Below, in pieces: positions 53,301 through 61,805 of a DNA stretch of 64,000 nt. The position numbers and the translations under genes were made by a program. Numbering within the stretch: position 1 is the first letter of the stretch; each line of letters starts with the position of its first letter. The DNA lies in NCBI RefSeq assembly GCF_030409605.1, contig NZ_JAUFQG010000006.1:248001-312000 (forward strand), given 5' to 3'. The notes below the pieces were generated by a model, which had not been told where the DNA came from, did no database searches, and was given only the letters and a program-made list of their open reading frames with translations. The stretch comes from Simiduia curdlanivorans. GTDB lineage: Bacteria; Pseudomonadota; Gammaproteobacteria; Pseudomonadales; Cellvibrionaceae.

Positions 53301-54074
53301 CTAGCTTCTTAAGCGCTTACCGTGATTCAACAGCCATAAACTCAAGCTAAACAAGGCAATAATAAATACCATAACACCCACAAGTGCGACACCCACATCG
53401 ATATCGCTGACACCCAACACGCCATAGCGAAAGGTATTAACCACATACAAAATAGGGTTCAACTTTGAAACGCCTTGCCAAAACTCAGACAGTAAGTCTA
53501 TAGAGTAAAAAACGCCCCCCAAGTAAGTTAACGGCGTTAATACAAAAGTCGGCACGATGGAAATATCATCGAAACTGTTGGCAAAAACAGCGTTAATCAA
53601 CCCCATCAAACTGAATAAAATGCTGGTCAGCAACACGATCAACAAGGTCACGGACAAATCGTGTATGTGCAATTTAGTAAAAAATAGCGACAACAAGGTG
53701 ACGATGAAGCCAACGGCTAGCCCTCGGCACACCCCGCCCGATATGTAACCGGCCAGGATAATGTAATTAGGTGTGGGCGACACCAATAACTCTTCAATAC
53801 TGTGTTGAAACTTTGCCGAGTAGAAAGACGACACCACGTTCGAGTAAGAGTTGGTTAAGACTGACATCATAATGAGGCCTGGCACTACAAATTCCATATA
53901 GGAAAAGCCGCCCATGTCACCAATTCGACTACCGATTAACGCGCCAAAAATAACAAAGTACAGCGCCATGGTGATCGCCGGTGGCACCAGCGTCTGCACC
54001 CAAATCCGAGTGAAGCGCTGAATCTCTTTGCGCACGATGGTTTGGTAAGATATCCATTGAGCCATCAGTTCCAT
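53301..54074 (-). CDS. yadH: ABC-2 type transporter permease
   Basis: Six-span permease of 257 residues, closely resembling E. coli YadH: VRKEIQRFTRIWVQTLVPPAITMALYFVIFG, GSRIGDMGGFSYMEFVVPGLIMMSVL and SIEELLVSPTPN. The ATG at 54074 overlaps the yadG stop (TAATG); ATG 54065 is also possible. It forms an exporter with the preceding ATPase; the substrate is unknown. Confidence 0.93.
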   Translation of the reverse strand: MELMAQWISYQTIVRKEIQRFTRIWVQTLVPPAITMALYFVIFGALIGSRIGDMGGFSYMEFVVPGLIMMSVLTNSYSNVVSSFYSAKFQHSIEELLVSPTPNYIILAGYISGGVCRGLAVGFIVTLLSLFFTKLHIHDLSVTLLIVLLTSILFSLMGLINAVFANSFDDISIVPTFVLTPLTYLGGVFYSIDLLSEFWQGVSKLNPILYVVNTFRYGVLGVSDIDVGVALVGVMVFIIALFSLSLWLLNHGKRLRS

Positions 54075-54997
54075 TATCTTCCCGCCTCGCTATTTTGTAT
54101 GAGAGAGACGAACATCTCTTCGAGTCGATTAGCCTTATTGCGCATACTCACCACCTGAATACTGGCAGACTCCAAAGCATTAAATACCGCGTTTAAAGAC
54201 TGGCCTTTTTCCACCTCCACCTCAAGCGTATGATCATCAGTCTGGGCCACTTGATACGACCTGATATCAGGTAGCGACGCAATTGGCTCCAAGGTATCAA
54301 TCACAAACACCTCTTTGTTTAGCTGCTTCAGAAGCGCCTTAACACTGGTCTTCTGGATGATTTCACCATGATTAATAATGGCAATATTACGACAAAGACT
54401 TTCAGCTTCTTCAAGGTAATGGGTCGTCAGAATGATGGTCGTACCGGCGGCGTTAATCTCTTTAAGAAAATCCCACATCGACCGCCTCAATTCGATATCC
54501 ACGCCCGCCGTTGGCTCATCGAGAATCAATAAACGCGGCTCGTGTACAAGCGCTCGAGCAATCATTAAACGACGCTTCATACCACCCGAAAGGTTGCGCG
54601 AAGGCTGCTCTCTTTTATCCCACAGGCCCAACTTAATTAGATATTTTTTTGCCCGCTCTTTTGCCAGCGCTTTTGGAATACCGTAATAACCCGCTTGATT
54701 GACAACAATATCTTCAACCTTTTCGAACTGGCTAAAGTTAAACTCTTGCGGAACAATACCTATTTCACGCTTAGCGGCTGAGAAATCCACATCGATATCA
54801 ATACCAAATATGTGAACGCTGCCCGAGGTCTTTCGCACCAATGACGAAAGAATACCGATAGTGGTCGATTTTCCGGCACCATTAGGCCCTAGCAACGCAA
54901 AGAAGTCGCCCGGCTCGATACTTAAACTCACGCCTTTCAGCGCCTGAAAGCCGCCTGCATAGGTTTTTGCGAGATTTTCAATCTGTAATGCTTTCAT
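54074..54997 (-). CDS. yadG: ABC transporter ATP-binding protein
   Basis: ATPase of 307 residues, near-identical in layout to YadG: ALLGPNGAGKSTTIGILSSLV (Walker A), VPQEFNFSQFEKVEDIVVNQAGYYG (Q-loop), NLSGGMKRRLMIARALVHEP (signature), LLILDEPTAGVDIELRRSMW (Walker B) and LTTHYLEEAE (switch). ATG 54997 is the family start; the frame to 55036 adds an unlikely leader. Confidence 0.95.
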   Translation of the reverse strand: MKALQIENLAKTYAGGFQALKGVSLSIEPGDFFALLGPNGAGKSTTIGILSSLVRKTSGSVHIFGIDIDVDFSAAKREIGIVPQEFNFSQFEKVEDIVVNQAGYYGIPKALAKERAKKYLIKLGLWDKREQPSRNLSGGMKRRLMIARALVHEPRLLILDEPTAGVDIELRRSMWDFLKEINAAGTTIILTTHYLEEAESLCRNIAIINHGEIIQKTSVKALLKQLNKEVFVIDTLEPIASLPDIRSYQVAQTDDHTLEVEVEKGQSLNAVFNALESASIQVVSMRNKANRLEEMFVSLIQNSEAGR

Positions 54998-55098
54998 AGG
55001 CTCCAGACATTTTAGTGGATAACAATAACCATACATTTCTCAGACAGAATCCGTAGGTTACAATTGCAGTTTACAGGTATATCAGTCTTGGAATTAAC

Positions 55099-55491
55099 AT
55101 GAGCACCAGCAGCCACCTCGAATATCACCTCGCGCTACTGAAGGAGCTAACCGACACAGCATCGAAATTACATGTCATGGATGCATTTGTTGAAGAGCAA
55201 CACGACATCATTCACGACGCTTTGCGCAACCTTTGCGAGATGCCAGCAGACCAACAATTTTACGAATTAGGCCAAGATACCCTCTGTAAAATTGTCGCCG
55301 CCTGGCCTCAATTAACACCGATGATTGCGCGCGACTTGTTTTGGTTCTTCGGCGGCGACTGCCTTCAGTACATGCCAGACCATGAAATCGCAAACTATCA
55401 AAGGCTCGACGAAGCGCGATATGAGGCCGAATCACAGGGTCAGCACTTTGATTTTGCCGCCGCGAAAGGTCAAATATTTGGGCTACATTAA
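55099..55491 (+). CDS. Conserved gammaproteobacterial protein, PA2817-like
   Basis: A 130-residue soluble helical protein. DLFWFFGGDCLQYMPDHEIANYQRLDE matches a conserved block of the PA2817 family, whose function is not known. The N-terminal part is amphipathic helices (LALLKELTDTASKL). It stands alone between yadG and the tRNA array. Confidence 0.82.
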   Translation: MSTSSHLEYHLALLKELTDTASKLHVMDAFVEEQHDIIHDALRNLCEMPADQQFYELGQDTLCKIVAAWPQLTPMIARDLFWFFGGDCLQYMPDHEIANYQRLDEARYEAESQGQHFDFAAAKGQIFGLH

Positions 55492-55551
55492 TTAAATCAA
55501 GGCAAAACCCATTTTTTCGTGCGAGAAAACGGTAGAGACAAAAAATGATCG

Positions 55552-55583
55552 AAAAAAAAGGCCCGTGTAAGCACGGGCCTTTT
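55552..55583 (-). terminator. Terminator of the tRNA-Glu/Gly array
   Basis: GGCCCGTG-TAAG-CACGGGCC is a perfect 8-bp stem, extended by A-T pairs and followed on the minus strand by eight T, just after the last tRNA-Gly. Confidence 0.93.
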
Positions 55584-55587
55584 AATT

Positions 55588-55663
55588 TGGAGCGGGAAAC
55601 GAGGTTCGAACTCGCGACCTCAACCTTGGCAAGGTTGCGCTCTACCAGCTGAGCTATTCCCGC
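55588..55663 (-). tRNA. tRNA-Gly (anticodon GCC), copy 1
   Basis: A 76-nt tRNA with encoded CCA, acceptor GCGGGAA/TTCCCGC, anticodon arm CAACC-TTGCCAA-GGTTG (GCC) and T arm CGAGT/TTCGAAC. Identical to the second copy. Confidence 0.97.
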
Positions 55664-55668
55664 AAAAA

Positions 55669-55744
55669 TGGCGTCCCCTAGGGAAGTCGAATCCCTGTTA
55701 CCGCCGTGAAAGGGCGGTGTCCTAGGCCTCTAGACGAAGGGGAC
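55669..55744 (-). tRNA. tRNA-Glu (anticodon TTC), copy 1, variant T stem
   Basis: A 76-nt tRNA with encoded CCA, acceptor GTCCCCT/AGGGGAC and anticodon arm CCGCC-CTTTCAC-GGCGG (TTC). The T arm is AGGGA-TTCGACT-TCCCT: the pair at 53-61 is A-U here, while the second copy has G-C. The two copies are otherwise the same in sequence. Confidence 0.95.
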
Positions 55745-55772
55745 GGAAACTTTGCTTCCTATCCTAGGAAAT

Positions 55773-55799
55773 AAAAAACGCAGCTTACAGTCTGCTGCG
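55773..55799 (-). terminator. Terminator-like hairpin between the two tRNA pairs
   Basis: CGCAGC and GCTGCG form a 6-bp stem with a 9-nt loop, followed on the minus strand by six T. It lies in the 151-bp spacer, upstream of the copy-1 pair. Confidence 0.6.
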
Positions 55800-55895
55800 C
55801 CTTTACATCTATCTCGGTAAAATAACCGAATAAAGCCCTCATGTACATTCGCTACGCGATTCAGATGCCACTCTGATGTACCTGAGATCATAATT

Positions 55896-55971
55896 TGGAG
55901 CGGGAAACGAGGTTCGAACTCGCGACCTCAACCTTGGCAAGGTTGCGCTCTACCAGCTGAGCTATTCCCGC
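55896..55971 (-). tRNA. tRNA-Gly (anticodon GCC), copy 2
   Basis: Identical in sequence to copy 1, with encoded CCA. It follows tRNA-Glu copy 2 by 3 bp. Confidence 0.97.
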
Positions 55972-55974
55972 AAA

Positions 55975-56050
55975 TGGCGTCCCCTAGGGGAGTCGAACCC
56001 CTGTTACCGCCGTGAAAGGGCGGTGTCCTAGGCCTCTAGACGAAGGGGAC
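55975..56050 (-). tRNA. tRNA-Glu (anticodon TTC), copy 2
   Basis: Canonical tRNA-Glu with T arm AGGGG-TTCGACT-CCCCT and encoded CCA. It is the first gene of the array, 44 bp after the -10 element. Confidence 0.97.
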
Positions 56051-56084
56051 CCGGACCCTCATCAGCAGTTGTGCTGCCGTTGAA

Positions 56085-56122
56085 GTGGGGCGCATTCTAA
56101 GTAGAGGCAGGTGGAGTGTCAA
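56085..56122 (-). promoter_or_regulatory. Sigma-70 stable-RNA promoter of the tRNA array
   Basis: On the minus strand a perfect TTGACA (56117-56122), a 17-bp spacer, TAGAAT (56094-56099) and a GCGCCCC discriminator, the pattern of stringently controlled tRNA promoters. Confidence 0.88.
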
Positions 56123-56402
56123 CACCTTTCTAGTGTTTTTTACACTTGCTGAAACAATGACTTAGCGACATCGAGCCACTCCCCCGCCGGCCCATTCTCT
56201 GGCCAAGATCTGGCCCTGAAAACGCCACTTCCACAAGGGCCAGTTTGGCACAGTTTTTGTGGTACCAAGCGCCACAAGCGCTATACTGCCTAAATACGCT
56301 ATGCCAACAAGCGTCGCATGATAAAAGCCAGCCTAAGTACGATTGGTGTGCGAGCAATATAAGCGATGACATATTCCTATAAATGAGGCCAGCCCCGACT
56401 CT

Positions 56403-57170
56403 ATGTCTGCCATATACACAGTTGCCACGATCATAGCCCTACTGGGCGCATTCATCTGTTATGTGTTTATCACTCAATCACTTGAGAAGAAGCGCAAGCA
56501 AAAGCAGCGCCTCACCCAGGCGCTCAACCAAAGAGCCAAAGTGTTTCGCTACATTCTCAGCGGCTTTCCTCCTAACTTTCTCACCCGAGAACTGACACTA
56601 CTGGTTCAGCGCTGCCTGACTGACGTACTGCAACAATTGGCGCGGCTAAACCCTAGCGATAAATCACATGTTGAAGAGCTAGCACTCGTCGCGGGCCAAA
56701 TACAGGCCACCCAGCAACGGGACGATGGGCACAAACGCCCATCGCTGCAAAGCCCTCAGCAAGTTAAAGATGTCAAAACCCATCTGCAGGAACTGTTTAA
56801 ATTCTTAACCCACCTGCAGCGAAAAGGCACGATAAAAAAAGTTGAAGCCGATGACTTTGGCCAGCAAATTAAACAATTGGTTTTACAAATTTCCATAGAC
56901 TCTTACGTTTTACAGGCCAAACAAGCCCGCCAAGCAGAAAAGCCTAAGCTCGCCATTCACTACTTTAGCCTCGCCCAAAAACTCATTGAAAAAGATGAAT
57001 CAGGGCAATACGCTAAACAATCAGCGAAGCTGAGCCAGATTATTCAAGCACTCGAAGCCGACGCTGGCGAGCCGGCGAAAGCGCCAGAACCTGATGAAGC
57101 TGCGCAAGATAAAGAGTGGGAGGAAATGGAAAAACCCGATAGCTGGAAAAAGAAAAACATCTACGATTAA
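56403..57170 (+). CDS. Single-span membrane protein, conserved hypothetical
   Basis: A 255-residue protein with one N-terminal span (IYTVATIIALLGAFICYVFI), then a charged helical cytoplasmic part. A TPR-like helical pair is possible at about 180-215 (QARQAEKPKLAIHYFSLAQKLIEKDE). The tail is acidic and ends DSWKKKNIYD, a distinctive end that suggests a conserved family. I do not recognise a function. The region before it (56123-56402) has no convincing gene. Confidence 0.75.
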   Translation: MSAIYTVATIIALLGAFICYVFITQSLEKKRKQKQRLTQALNQRAKVFRYILSGFPPNFLTRELTLLVQRCLTDVLQQLARLNPSDKSHVEELALVAGQIQATQQRDDGHKRPSLQSPQQVKDVKTHLQELFKFLTHLQRKGTIKKVEADDFGQQIKQLVLQISIDSYVLQAKQARQAEKPKLAIHYFSLAQKLIEKDESGQYAKQSAKLSQIIQALEADAGEPAKAPEPDEAAQDKEWEEMEKPDSWKKKNIYD

Positions 57171-57199
57171 CTCTCGCCACATCCATGTGGCATATTGGC

Positions 57200-57226
57200 C
57201 TCAATAGCTCTCAGGCTGCTATTGAG
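57200..57226. terminator. Hairpin between convergent genes
   Basis: CTCAATAGC and GCTATTGAG form a perfect 9-bp stem with a 9-nt loop over the stop codon of the DUF1499 gene. No T-run follows. Confidence 0.4.
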
Positions 57227-57950
57227 CACTGGATTTAATGGCCGCTAAAATGCGCTCGATACGCTTGGCGTTCGCACCCAAATCACTGCGCCCAACCCGC
57301 GACACAGAGCGCAAATCAATTTGACTGCCAGCCTCCACGGGCATAACCCGAATCACCACATCATCTTTAAATCCAAAAAACAGCGTTTCTTCTATGGCCT
57401 CTATGTGGCCCGTGGATTGATCTGAATGGGTAACCTCCAGACCAAGGCCTTTGCAAGCGGCCAATGCCAGTTCAAAAGACTGCGCCGGTGTATGCGCCAA
57501 GGTTAGGCTGCCAAGCTGAGGGTAATAATCACGCTGCATGTCGCGCACCGCGTCGCTCGGCGCATCCAAACTGTTCAAGCCTTCAGCACGGTTTTCATAG
57601 GCCAAAACAAATTCAGGCGGGTTTTGTAGATCCGTGGTGATGTTGTGTATCGCTGGTACCTTGAGCCCCTGCCCTACTATCGCCAACACCATAAGTACCG
57701 GCGCCAGCCCCAACAAAACGGTGAACAAAGCTGGGCGAATGGAGGCAGTTTGTTTTCGCCACCAAGCAACGATCAAACCCACCAGACCTAGCGCACTGAC
57801 TAGGATGACCACTTGAATAGCTTTGTAAAAGGTGAGAAATGCCAGCTTAAATTCCACCAAGGCAAATTTGTTAGCCAACATACTCAGCAAGAGCACAACC
57901 AACAACCCGACTTGTATCCACAACAACCAACGCATCCAAGGCTTATTCAT
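57219..57950 (-). CDS. DUF1499-domain membrane protein
   Basis: A 243-residue protein with three predicted spans in the first 100 residues (for example LLWIQVGLLVVLLLSMLANKF and ALFTVLLGLAPVLMVLAIVG). The DUF1499 domain follows (DVVIRVMPVEAGSQIDLRSVSRVGRSDLGANAKRIERIL). The family has no established role. It lies 9 bp after the Tag-like gene and probably shares its transcript. Confidence 0.86.
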   Translation of the reverse strand: MNKPWMRWLLWIQVGLLVVLLLSMLANKFALVEFKLAFLTFYKAIQVVILVSALGLVGLIVAWWRKQTASIRPALFTVLLGLAPVLMVLAIVGQGLKVPAIHNITTDLQNPPEFVLAYENRAEGLNSLDAPSDAVRDMQRDYYPQLGSLTLAHTPAQSFELALAACKGLGLEVTHSDQSTGHIEAIEETLFFGFKDDVVIRVMPVEAGSQIDLRSVSRVGRSDLGANAKRIERILAAIKSSAQ

Positions 57951-57959
57951 TTAATACTC

Positions 57960-58631
57960 CTAATCGAAAACAGTGAGAGATAAGGTTTTACTGATAAACG
58001 CCAGTGGCAAGCCGCTTTCTCGCTGCCAGTGGTTAAACGCTTCCTGTACCCGCGCTAAATCTTTTTTTGCGGTTGGCATTTTGTTGACGATGCCATCGTG
58101 CTTAAGTGCCGCAACCACATCATCGGTTAAGATAAAGGTGTCTTTTCCCACCATGCGTAAAAACCTTGCCCCCGAGTGGCCACCCATTTGATTGCCCTGC
58201 TTCTTAAGCCACGCCCATAGACCAATAATGTCTTCGCCCGGCCAATCCGCGATAAATCGGCCGAAACTGCCGTGCAGCTTAGCCGTTTGCACCACCATCG
58301 CCGCATTGGCCCGCACCGAGCGAATTTTGCCCAGATGGCGAATAATGGCGGGGTTGCTGGCCAAGCGTTCGAGCTGCTCGTCTGACATTAATTGCACTTT
58401 TTCCGGCACAAAACCCCAAAAGGCCTGCTCAAAAGCCGGCCACTTAGCATCGACCATGGCATGCTTCAGACCCGCCCGAAACACACGACGGGCTAGTTCA
58501 GACAAATACCGGTCATCACTCAGCCCAGCCAGCACTGCTGGGCTGCTGACCTCGGGCATTAACGCCGCCACGGCCCGGCGGCCGCCCTTGTGCAGTTCGG
58601 CGATGGCACTAATCTCTTTGAAAGACCTCAC
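57960..58631 (-). CDS. DNA-3-methyladenine glycosylase I-like protein
   Basis: A 223-residue member of the Tag-type glycosylase fold: LARRVFRAGLKHAMVDAKWPAFEQAFWGF, LASNPAIIRHLGKIRSVRANAAMV and a helix-hairpin-like segment near residues 140-155. The Cys/His zinc-snap residues at the ends of E. coli Tag (CxW start, late HxxxxC) are not evident, so it may be a zinc-free relative with altered specificity. The GTG start overlaps the msrB stop (GTGA), so the two are coupled. Confidence 0.78.
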   Translation of the reverse strand: MRSFKEISAIAELHKGGRRAVAALMPEVSSPAVLAGLSDDRYLSELARRVFRAGLKHAMVDAKWPAFEQAFWGFVPEKVQLMSDEQLERLASNPAIIRHLGKIRSVRANAAMVVQTAKLHGSFGRFIADWPGEDIIGLWAWLKKQGNQMGGHSGARFLRMVGKDTFILTDDVVAALKHDGIVNKMPTAKKDLARVQEAFNHWQRESGLPLAFISKTLSLTVFD

Positions 58632-59062
58632 GCCTCGCCCTCTCCGTCTGGCGTATCAAGCTTGGACAGATCTTTCTCATGGGTAATGGACGCCGAGTTA
58701 ATGCAATAGCGTTCGCCGGTGGGCTGTGGGCCATCTGGAAACACATGCCCCAAATGACAGCCGCAATGACGACAGGTGACTTCGGTACGCACCATGCCAT
58801 GGCTTGAGTCCATCACCTCTTTGATATTGCCCTTGTGTAAAGGCGCGTAAAAGCTGGGCCAACCGCAACCGGCATCAAACTTAGTGGCCGCATCAAATAG
58901 GGGCTCGCCGCAGCACTTACAGGTATAAAGACCCGGGCGCTTTTCATCCCAGTAACGGCCGGTAAACGGCCGCTCGGTGCCCTTTTCTCGGCACACATAA
59001 TATTCCTCTGGCGTTAAATTGGATCGCCAAAAGCCGTCGTTATTTTTACTGTCATCTGACAT
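58628..59062 (-). CDS. msrB: Peptide-methionine (R)-S-oxide reductase
   Basis: Reduces methionine-R-sulfoxide in proteins. The 144-residue protein has structural zinc Cys pairs (CKCC, CRHCGCHLGH) and the catalytic Cys in GERYCINSASI; GTERPFTGRYWDEKRPGLYTC and GCGWPSFYAP are typical. It heads a three-gene transcript with the Tag-like and DUF1499 genes, and is divergent from alaA. Confidence 0.95.
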   Translation of the reverse strand: MSDDSKNNDGFWRSNLTPEEYYVCREKGTERPFTGRYWDEKRPGLYTCKCCGEPLFDAATKFDAGCGWPSFYAPLHKGNIKEVMDSSHGMVRTEVTCRHCGCHLGHVFPDGPQPTGERYCINSASITHEKDLSKLDTPDGEGEA

Positions 59063-59152
59063 AATCGCCCCCCTAAAACAACAAATGCGCTAAATTTGCG
59101 CTTTTTTATTACATTCGTTCCACAGAAACCTGATACGGGCAGTCTACTGCAT

Positions 59153-60373
59153 ATGGACCACATCTATAAATCCAACAAATTGCACGGCGTTTGCTACGAA
59201 ATTCGCGGCCCAGTGCTCGAGCATGCGCATCGCCTTGAAGAAGAAGGCCACCGCATTTTAAAACTCAATATCGGCAACCCAGCGCCCTTTGGCTTTGAAG
59301 CGCCCGATGAAATCATCTTGGATGTGATTTACAACCTGCGCAACGCCCAAGGCTATACCGAATCGAAAGGCCTATTCGCCGCCCGTAAGGCTATCATGCA
59401 AGAGTGCCAAACACTCGGCATACCGAATGTCGACATCGACGATATTTACCTCGGCAACGGCGTGTCTGAGCTGATAGTGATGGCCATGCAAGCGCTACTC
59501 AATAACGGCGATGAAATTCTAGTGCCGGCGCCAGACTACCCGCTGTGGACAGCGTCCGTGAAGCTCGCCGGTGGCAACCCTGTACATTACTTATGCGACG
59601 AGCAAGCCGATTGGTATCCAGACATCGAGGATATCAAGGCCAAAATCACCAATAAAACCCGCGGCATTGTCATCATTAACCCAAACAACCCAACCGGTGC
59701 TGTGTACAGCAAAGACATGTTGGAGCAATTGGTAAAACTTGCCAGCGAACACAAGCTGATTATTTTTGCCGATGAAATTTACAGCAAAATCTTATACGAG
59801 GATGCCGAGTTCATTCCCGTCGGGCGGTTAGTTGAAGACGTGCTGTGCTTAAGTTTTAACGGCCTATCAAAAAACTACCGGCTAGCCGGATTCAGAGCTG
59901 GCTGGATGGTACTGAACGGCGCAAAACACAAAGCTAAGGGCTATATCGAAGGCTTGAACATGCTCGCGTCCATGCGTTTATGCGCCAATGTACCGGCGAT
60001 GTATGCTATTCAAACAGCGCTGGGTGGCTATCAAAGTATCAAAGAGCTCATCGCTCCCGGTGGTCGCTTATACGAACAGCGCGAAGCGGCCTATAACACC
60101 CTAGCAAAAATCCCTGGTATCAGTTGCGTGAAACCCAAGGGCGCTCTCTACATGTTTCCCAAAATCGATCTGAGCCAGTGCAGCATTAAAGATGATCAAC
60201 AGATGGTATTGGATTTCCTATTGCAGGAAAAAATACTGATTGTACAGGGCACCGCCTTCAACTGGCCGACGCCCGATCACTTCCGCGTGGTATTCTTACC
60301 CCGCCAAGATGAGATCACTAACGCCTTAACGCGTTTTGGAAAATTCATTGGACGCTACAGCCAAGACACATGA
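59153..60373 (+). CDS. alaA: Alanine-synthesising glutamate-pyruvate aminotransferase
   Basis: PLP aminotransferase of about 406 residues. The N-terminus MDHIYKSNKLHGVCYEIRGP, LNIGNPAPFGFEAPDEI, IINPNNPTGAVYS and the PLP Lys in LSFNGLSKNYRLAGFRAGW match AlaA. ATG 59153 is chosen for that start; the frame to 59096 has a non-family leader. The GCGC hairpin followed by T6 near 59087-59108 lies in its leader. It overlaps the next gene by 4 bp (ATGA). Confidence 0.92.
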   Translation: MDHIYKSNKLHGVCYEIRGPVLEHAHRLEEEGHRILKLNIGNPAPFGFEAPDEIILDVIYNLRNAQGYTESKGLFAARKAIMQECQTLGIPNVDIDDIYLGNGVSELIVMAMQALLNNGDEILVPAPDYPLWTASVKLAGGNPVHYLCDEQADWYPDIEDIKAKITNKTRGIVIINPNNPTGAVYSKDMLEQLVKLASEHKLIIFADEIYSKILYEDAEFIPVGRLVEDVLCLSFNGLSKNYRLAGFRAGWMVLNGAKHKAKGYIEGLNMLASMRLCANVPAMYAIQTALGGYQSIKELIAPGGRLYEQREAAYNTLAKIPGISCVKPKGALYMFPKIDLSQCSIKDDQQMVLDFLLQEKILIVQGTAFNWPTPDHFRVVFLPRQDEITNALTRFGKFIGRYSQDT

Positions 60374-60834
60374 GTGATATCCATATCGATGACTTCTACA
60401 AGGACAGCGCCCTCGTTTTGAGTCAGCTGTTCGCGTTCTTTCCACGTCCAAACGCCGTGTATGTGGAAGATATTGCCGGGGCCGATCACACAGATGATTT
60501 TGGTCTACATAGCCAAAGACACATGGCCTGTTTGGGCGCCATGCTCTGGCTAGCGCAGGCCGGTTACCTGCATTATGCCGACACCATTCGGCAGGAAGCC
60601 ATAGACCAAGCCGTACTCAGCCATAAAGGCTTCACGCTGCTATCCTCACCCTGTGAAGATGCCGCGAGTCTTGCCCTCGTGGCAAAACTGGCACCCGCGG
60701 CAGATCTACCGCCCTCCGTTATTCAGGAACGCTACTCCAATATTAATGTCATGCGAACTTTGGTCGCCCAAGCTACATCGGGGGATATTCGCCAGTTTAT
60801 GACTTACCTGATGAATTGCTCGCGCAACCATTAA
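60370..60834 (+). CDS. Conserved protein of unknown function coupled to alaA
   Basis: A 154-residue soluble protein, starting within the alaA stop codon (ATGA). It is helical, with Cys in MACLGAMLWLAQAG and LLSSPCEDAASL and no recognised motif. It begins DIHIDDFYKDSALVLSQLFAFFPRPNAVYVEDIAG, a pattern that looks conserved. Coupling to alaA suggests a shared transcript but not a shared pathway. Function unknown. Confidence 0.75.
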   Translation: MSDIHIDDFYKDSALVLSQLFAFFPRPNAVYVEDIAGADHTDDFGLHSQRHMACLGAMLWLAQAGYLHYADTIRQEAIDQAVLSHKGFTLLSSPCEDAASLALVAKLAPAADLPPSVIQERYSNINVMRTLVAQATSGDIRQFMTYLMNCSRNH

Positions 60835-60857
60835 TCAACCGTTCACAAGAAACACGG

Positions 60858-61805
60858 CTAGAGCGAAAAATGCAGCAGCTTGAGCGCTTTTTCGGCATCG
60901 GTATCGGGAAAATCACCACTAGCAGGCAATCTTTCAACAAAGTTTGCCTGCGGGCAATAGGCATCAAACTGTTGGCGTAAAAAACTAACTTCTAATTCCG
61001 GCGCATTCAAACACGCCAACACATCCCCACCCGGCACCAACAACTCCGGCAACCGGCGCAGTAGCTTCGCATAATCTTTTTCTGCCACAAAACTGCCGCG
61101 CTGAAAGGACGGAGGGTCGAGAATCACAATATCGTAGGGGCCCGATTTTTTGATGCGGCCCCAAGACTTCAGTATATTTTCGGCCAGAAATGACACGCCG
61201 CGCAGCGGCAAATTATTCAACCTATGATTTTTACGGCCACGGTTAAGCGCGCTACTACTCATATCGACATTAAGCACAAAAGCGGCGCCCGCAGCCTCAG
61301 CAACCACCGAAAATGCGCAGGTGAAGGCAAATAAATTTAACACGCGCTTACCGGCGCAGCGCCGCTCTAACCACAAACGCCCCGGCTCCATATCGAGAAA
61401 AAAGCCAACATTTTGCCGATCGCCCAAGCTCAGTTCAAATTTGAGGCCCTGGCGCTGGGCGTAACAACTTTCTGGTAATTCACCACGCACAACTTGCGTT
61501 GGCGTGTCGTGTAGGTAGCGGTGCTGAAGTAAAACGCTTGCAATATTGTCCCCTTTCGCGCTTGCGGCTAGAACCAAAAGCAGATTATTGAGCCAATCTT
61601 GCGCTGGCTCTTTAAACAAGGTCACCAATAAAACCGGTGCGTACCAATCCACCGTTACCATATTAAGATCTGGATATAAATTGCCCCGGCCGTGAAACAC
61701 ACGGTAGCTATCTGTAAATGAACACGTCGACGAATCTTTCGATGGTTTTGGCGCACTTAACTTATCTGTCAGCAGACTAAGCTTTTCACGTAAAGGTTCA
61801 AACAT
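60858..61805 (-). CDS. Class I SAM-dependent rRNA methyltransferase-like protein
   Basis: About 315 residues. A SAM fold (RVLNLFAFTCAFSVVAEAAGAAFVLNVDMS) and the catalytic-type motif VILDPPSFQRGSF resemble the RlmI/RlmK C-terminal methyltransferase (Methyltrans_SAM, PF10672). QNVGFFLDMEPGRLWL is also typical. It lacks an N-terminal THUMP or PUA domain. ATG 61805 is chosen for GGGG 6-8 nt upstream; ATG 61817 is an alternative. It overlaps the upstream gene slightly. The RNA target is not certain. Confidence 0.84.
   Translation of the reverse strand: MFEPLREKLSLLTDKLSAPKPSKDSSTCSFTDSYRVFHGRGNLYPDLNMVTVDWYAPVLLVTLFKEPAQDWLNNLLLVLAASAKGDNIASVLLQHRYLHDTPTQVVRGELPESCYAQRQGLKFELSLGDRQNVGFFLDMEPGRLWLERRCAGKRVLNLFAFTCAFSVVAEAAGAAFVLNVDMSSSALNRGRKNHRLNNLPLRGVSFLAENILKSWGRIKKSGPYDIVILDPPSFQRGSFVAEKDYAKLLRRLPELLVPGGDVLACLNAPELEVSFLRQQFDAYCPQANFVERLPASGDFPDTDAEKALKLLHFSL

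Noticed and set aside
56130..56372. Minus-strand frame of 80 codons upstream of the tRNA array promoter
   Set aside because: No ribosome site or family features; it lies in the gap before the 56403 gene.
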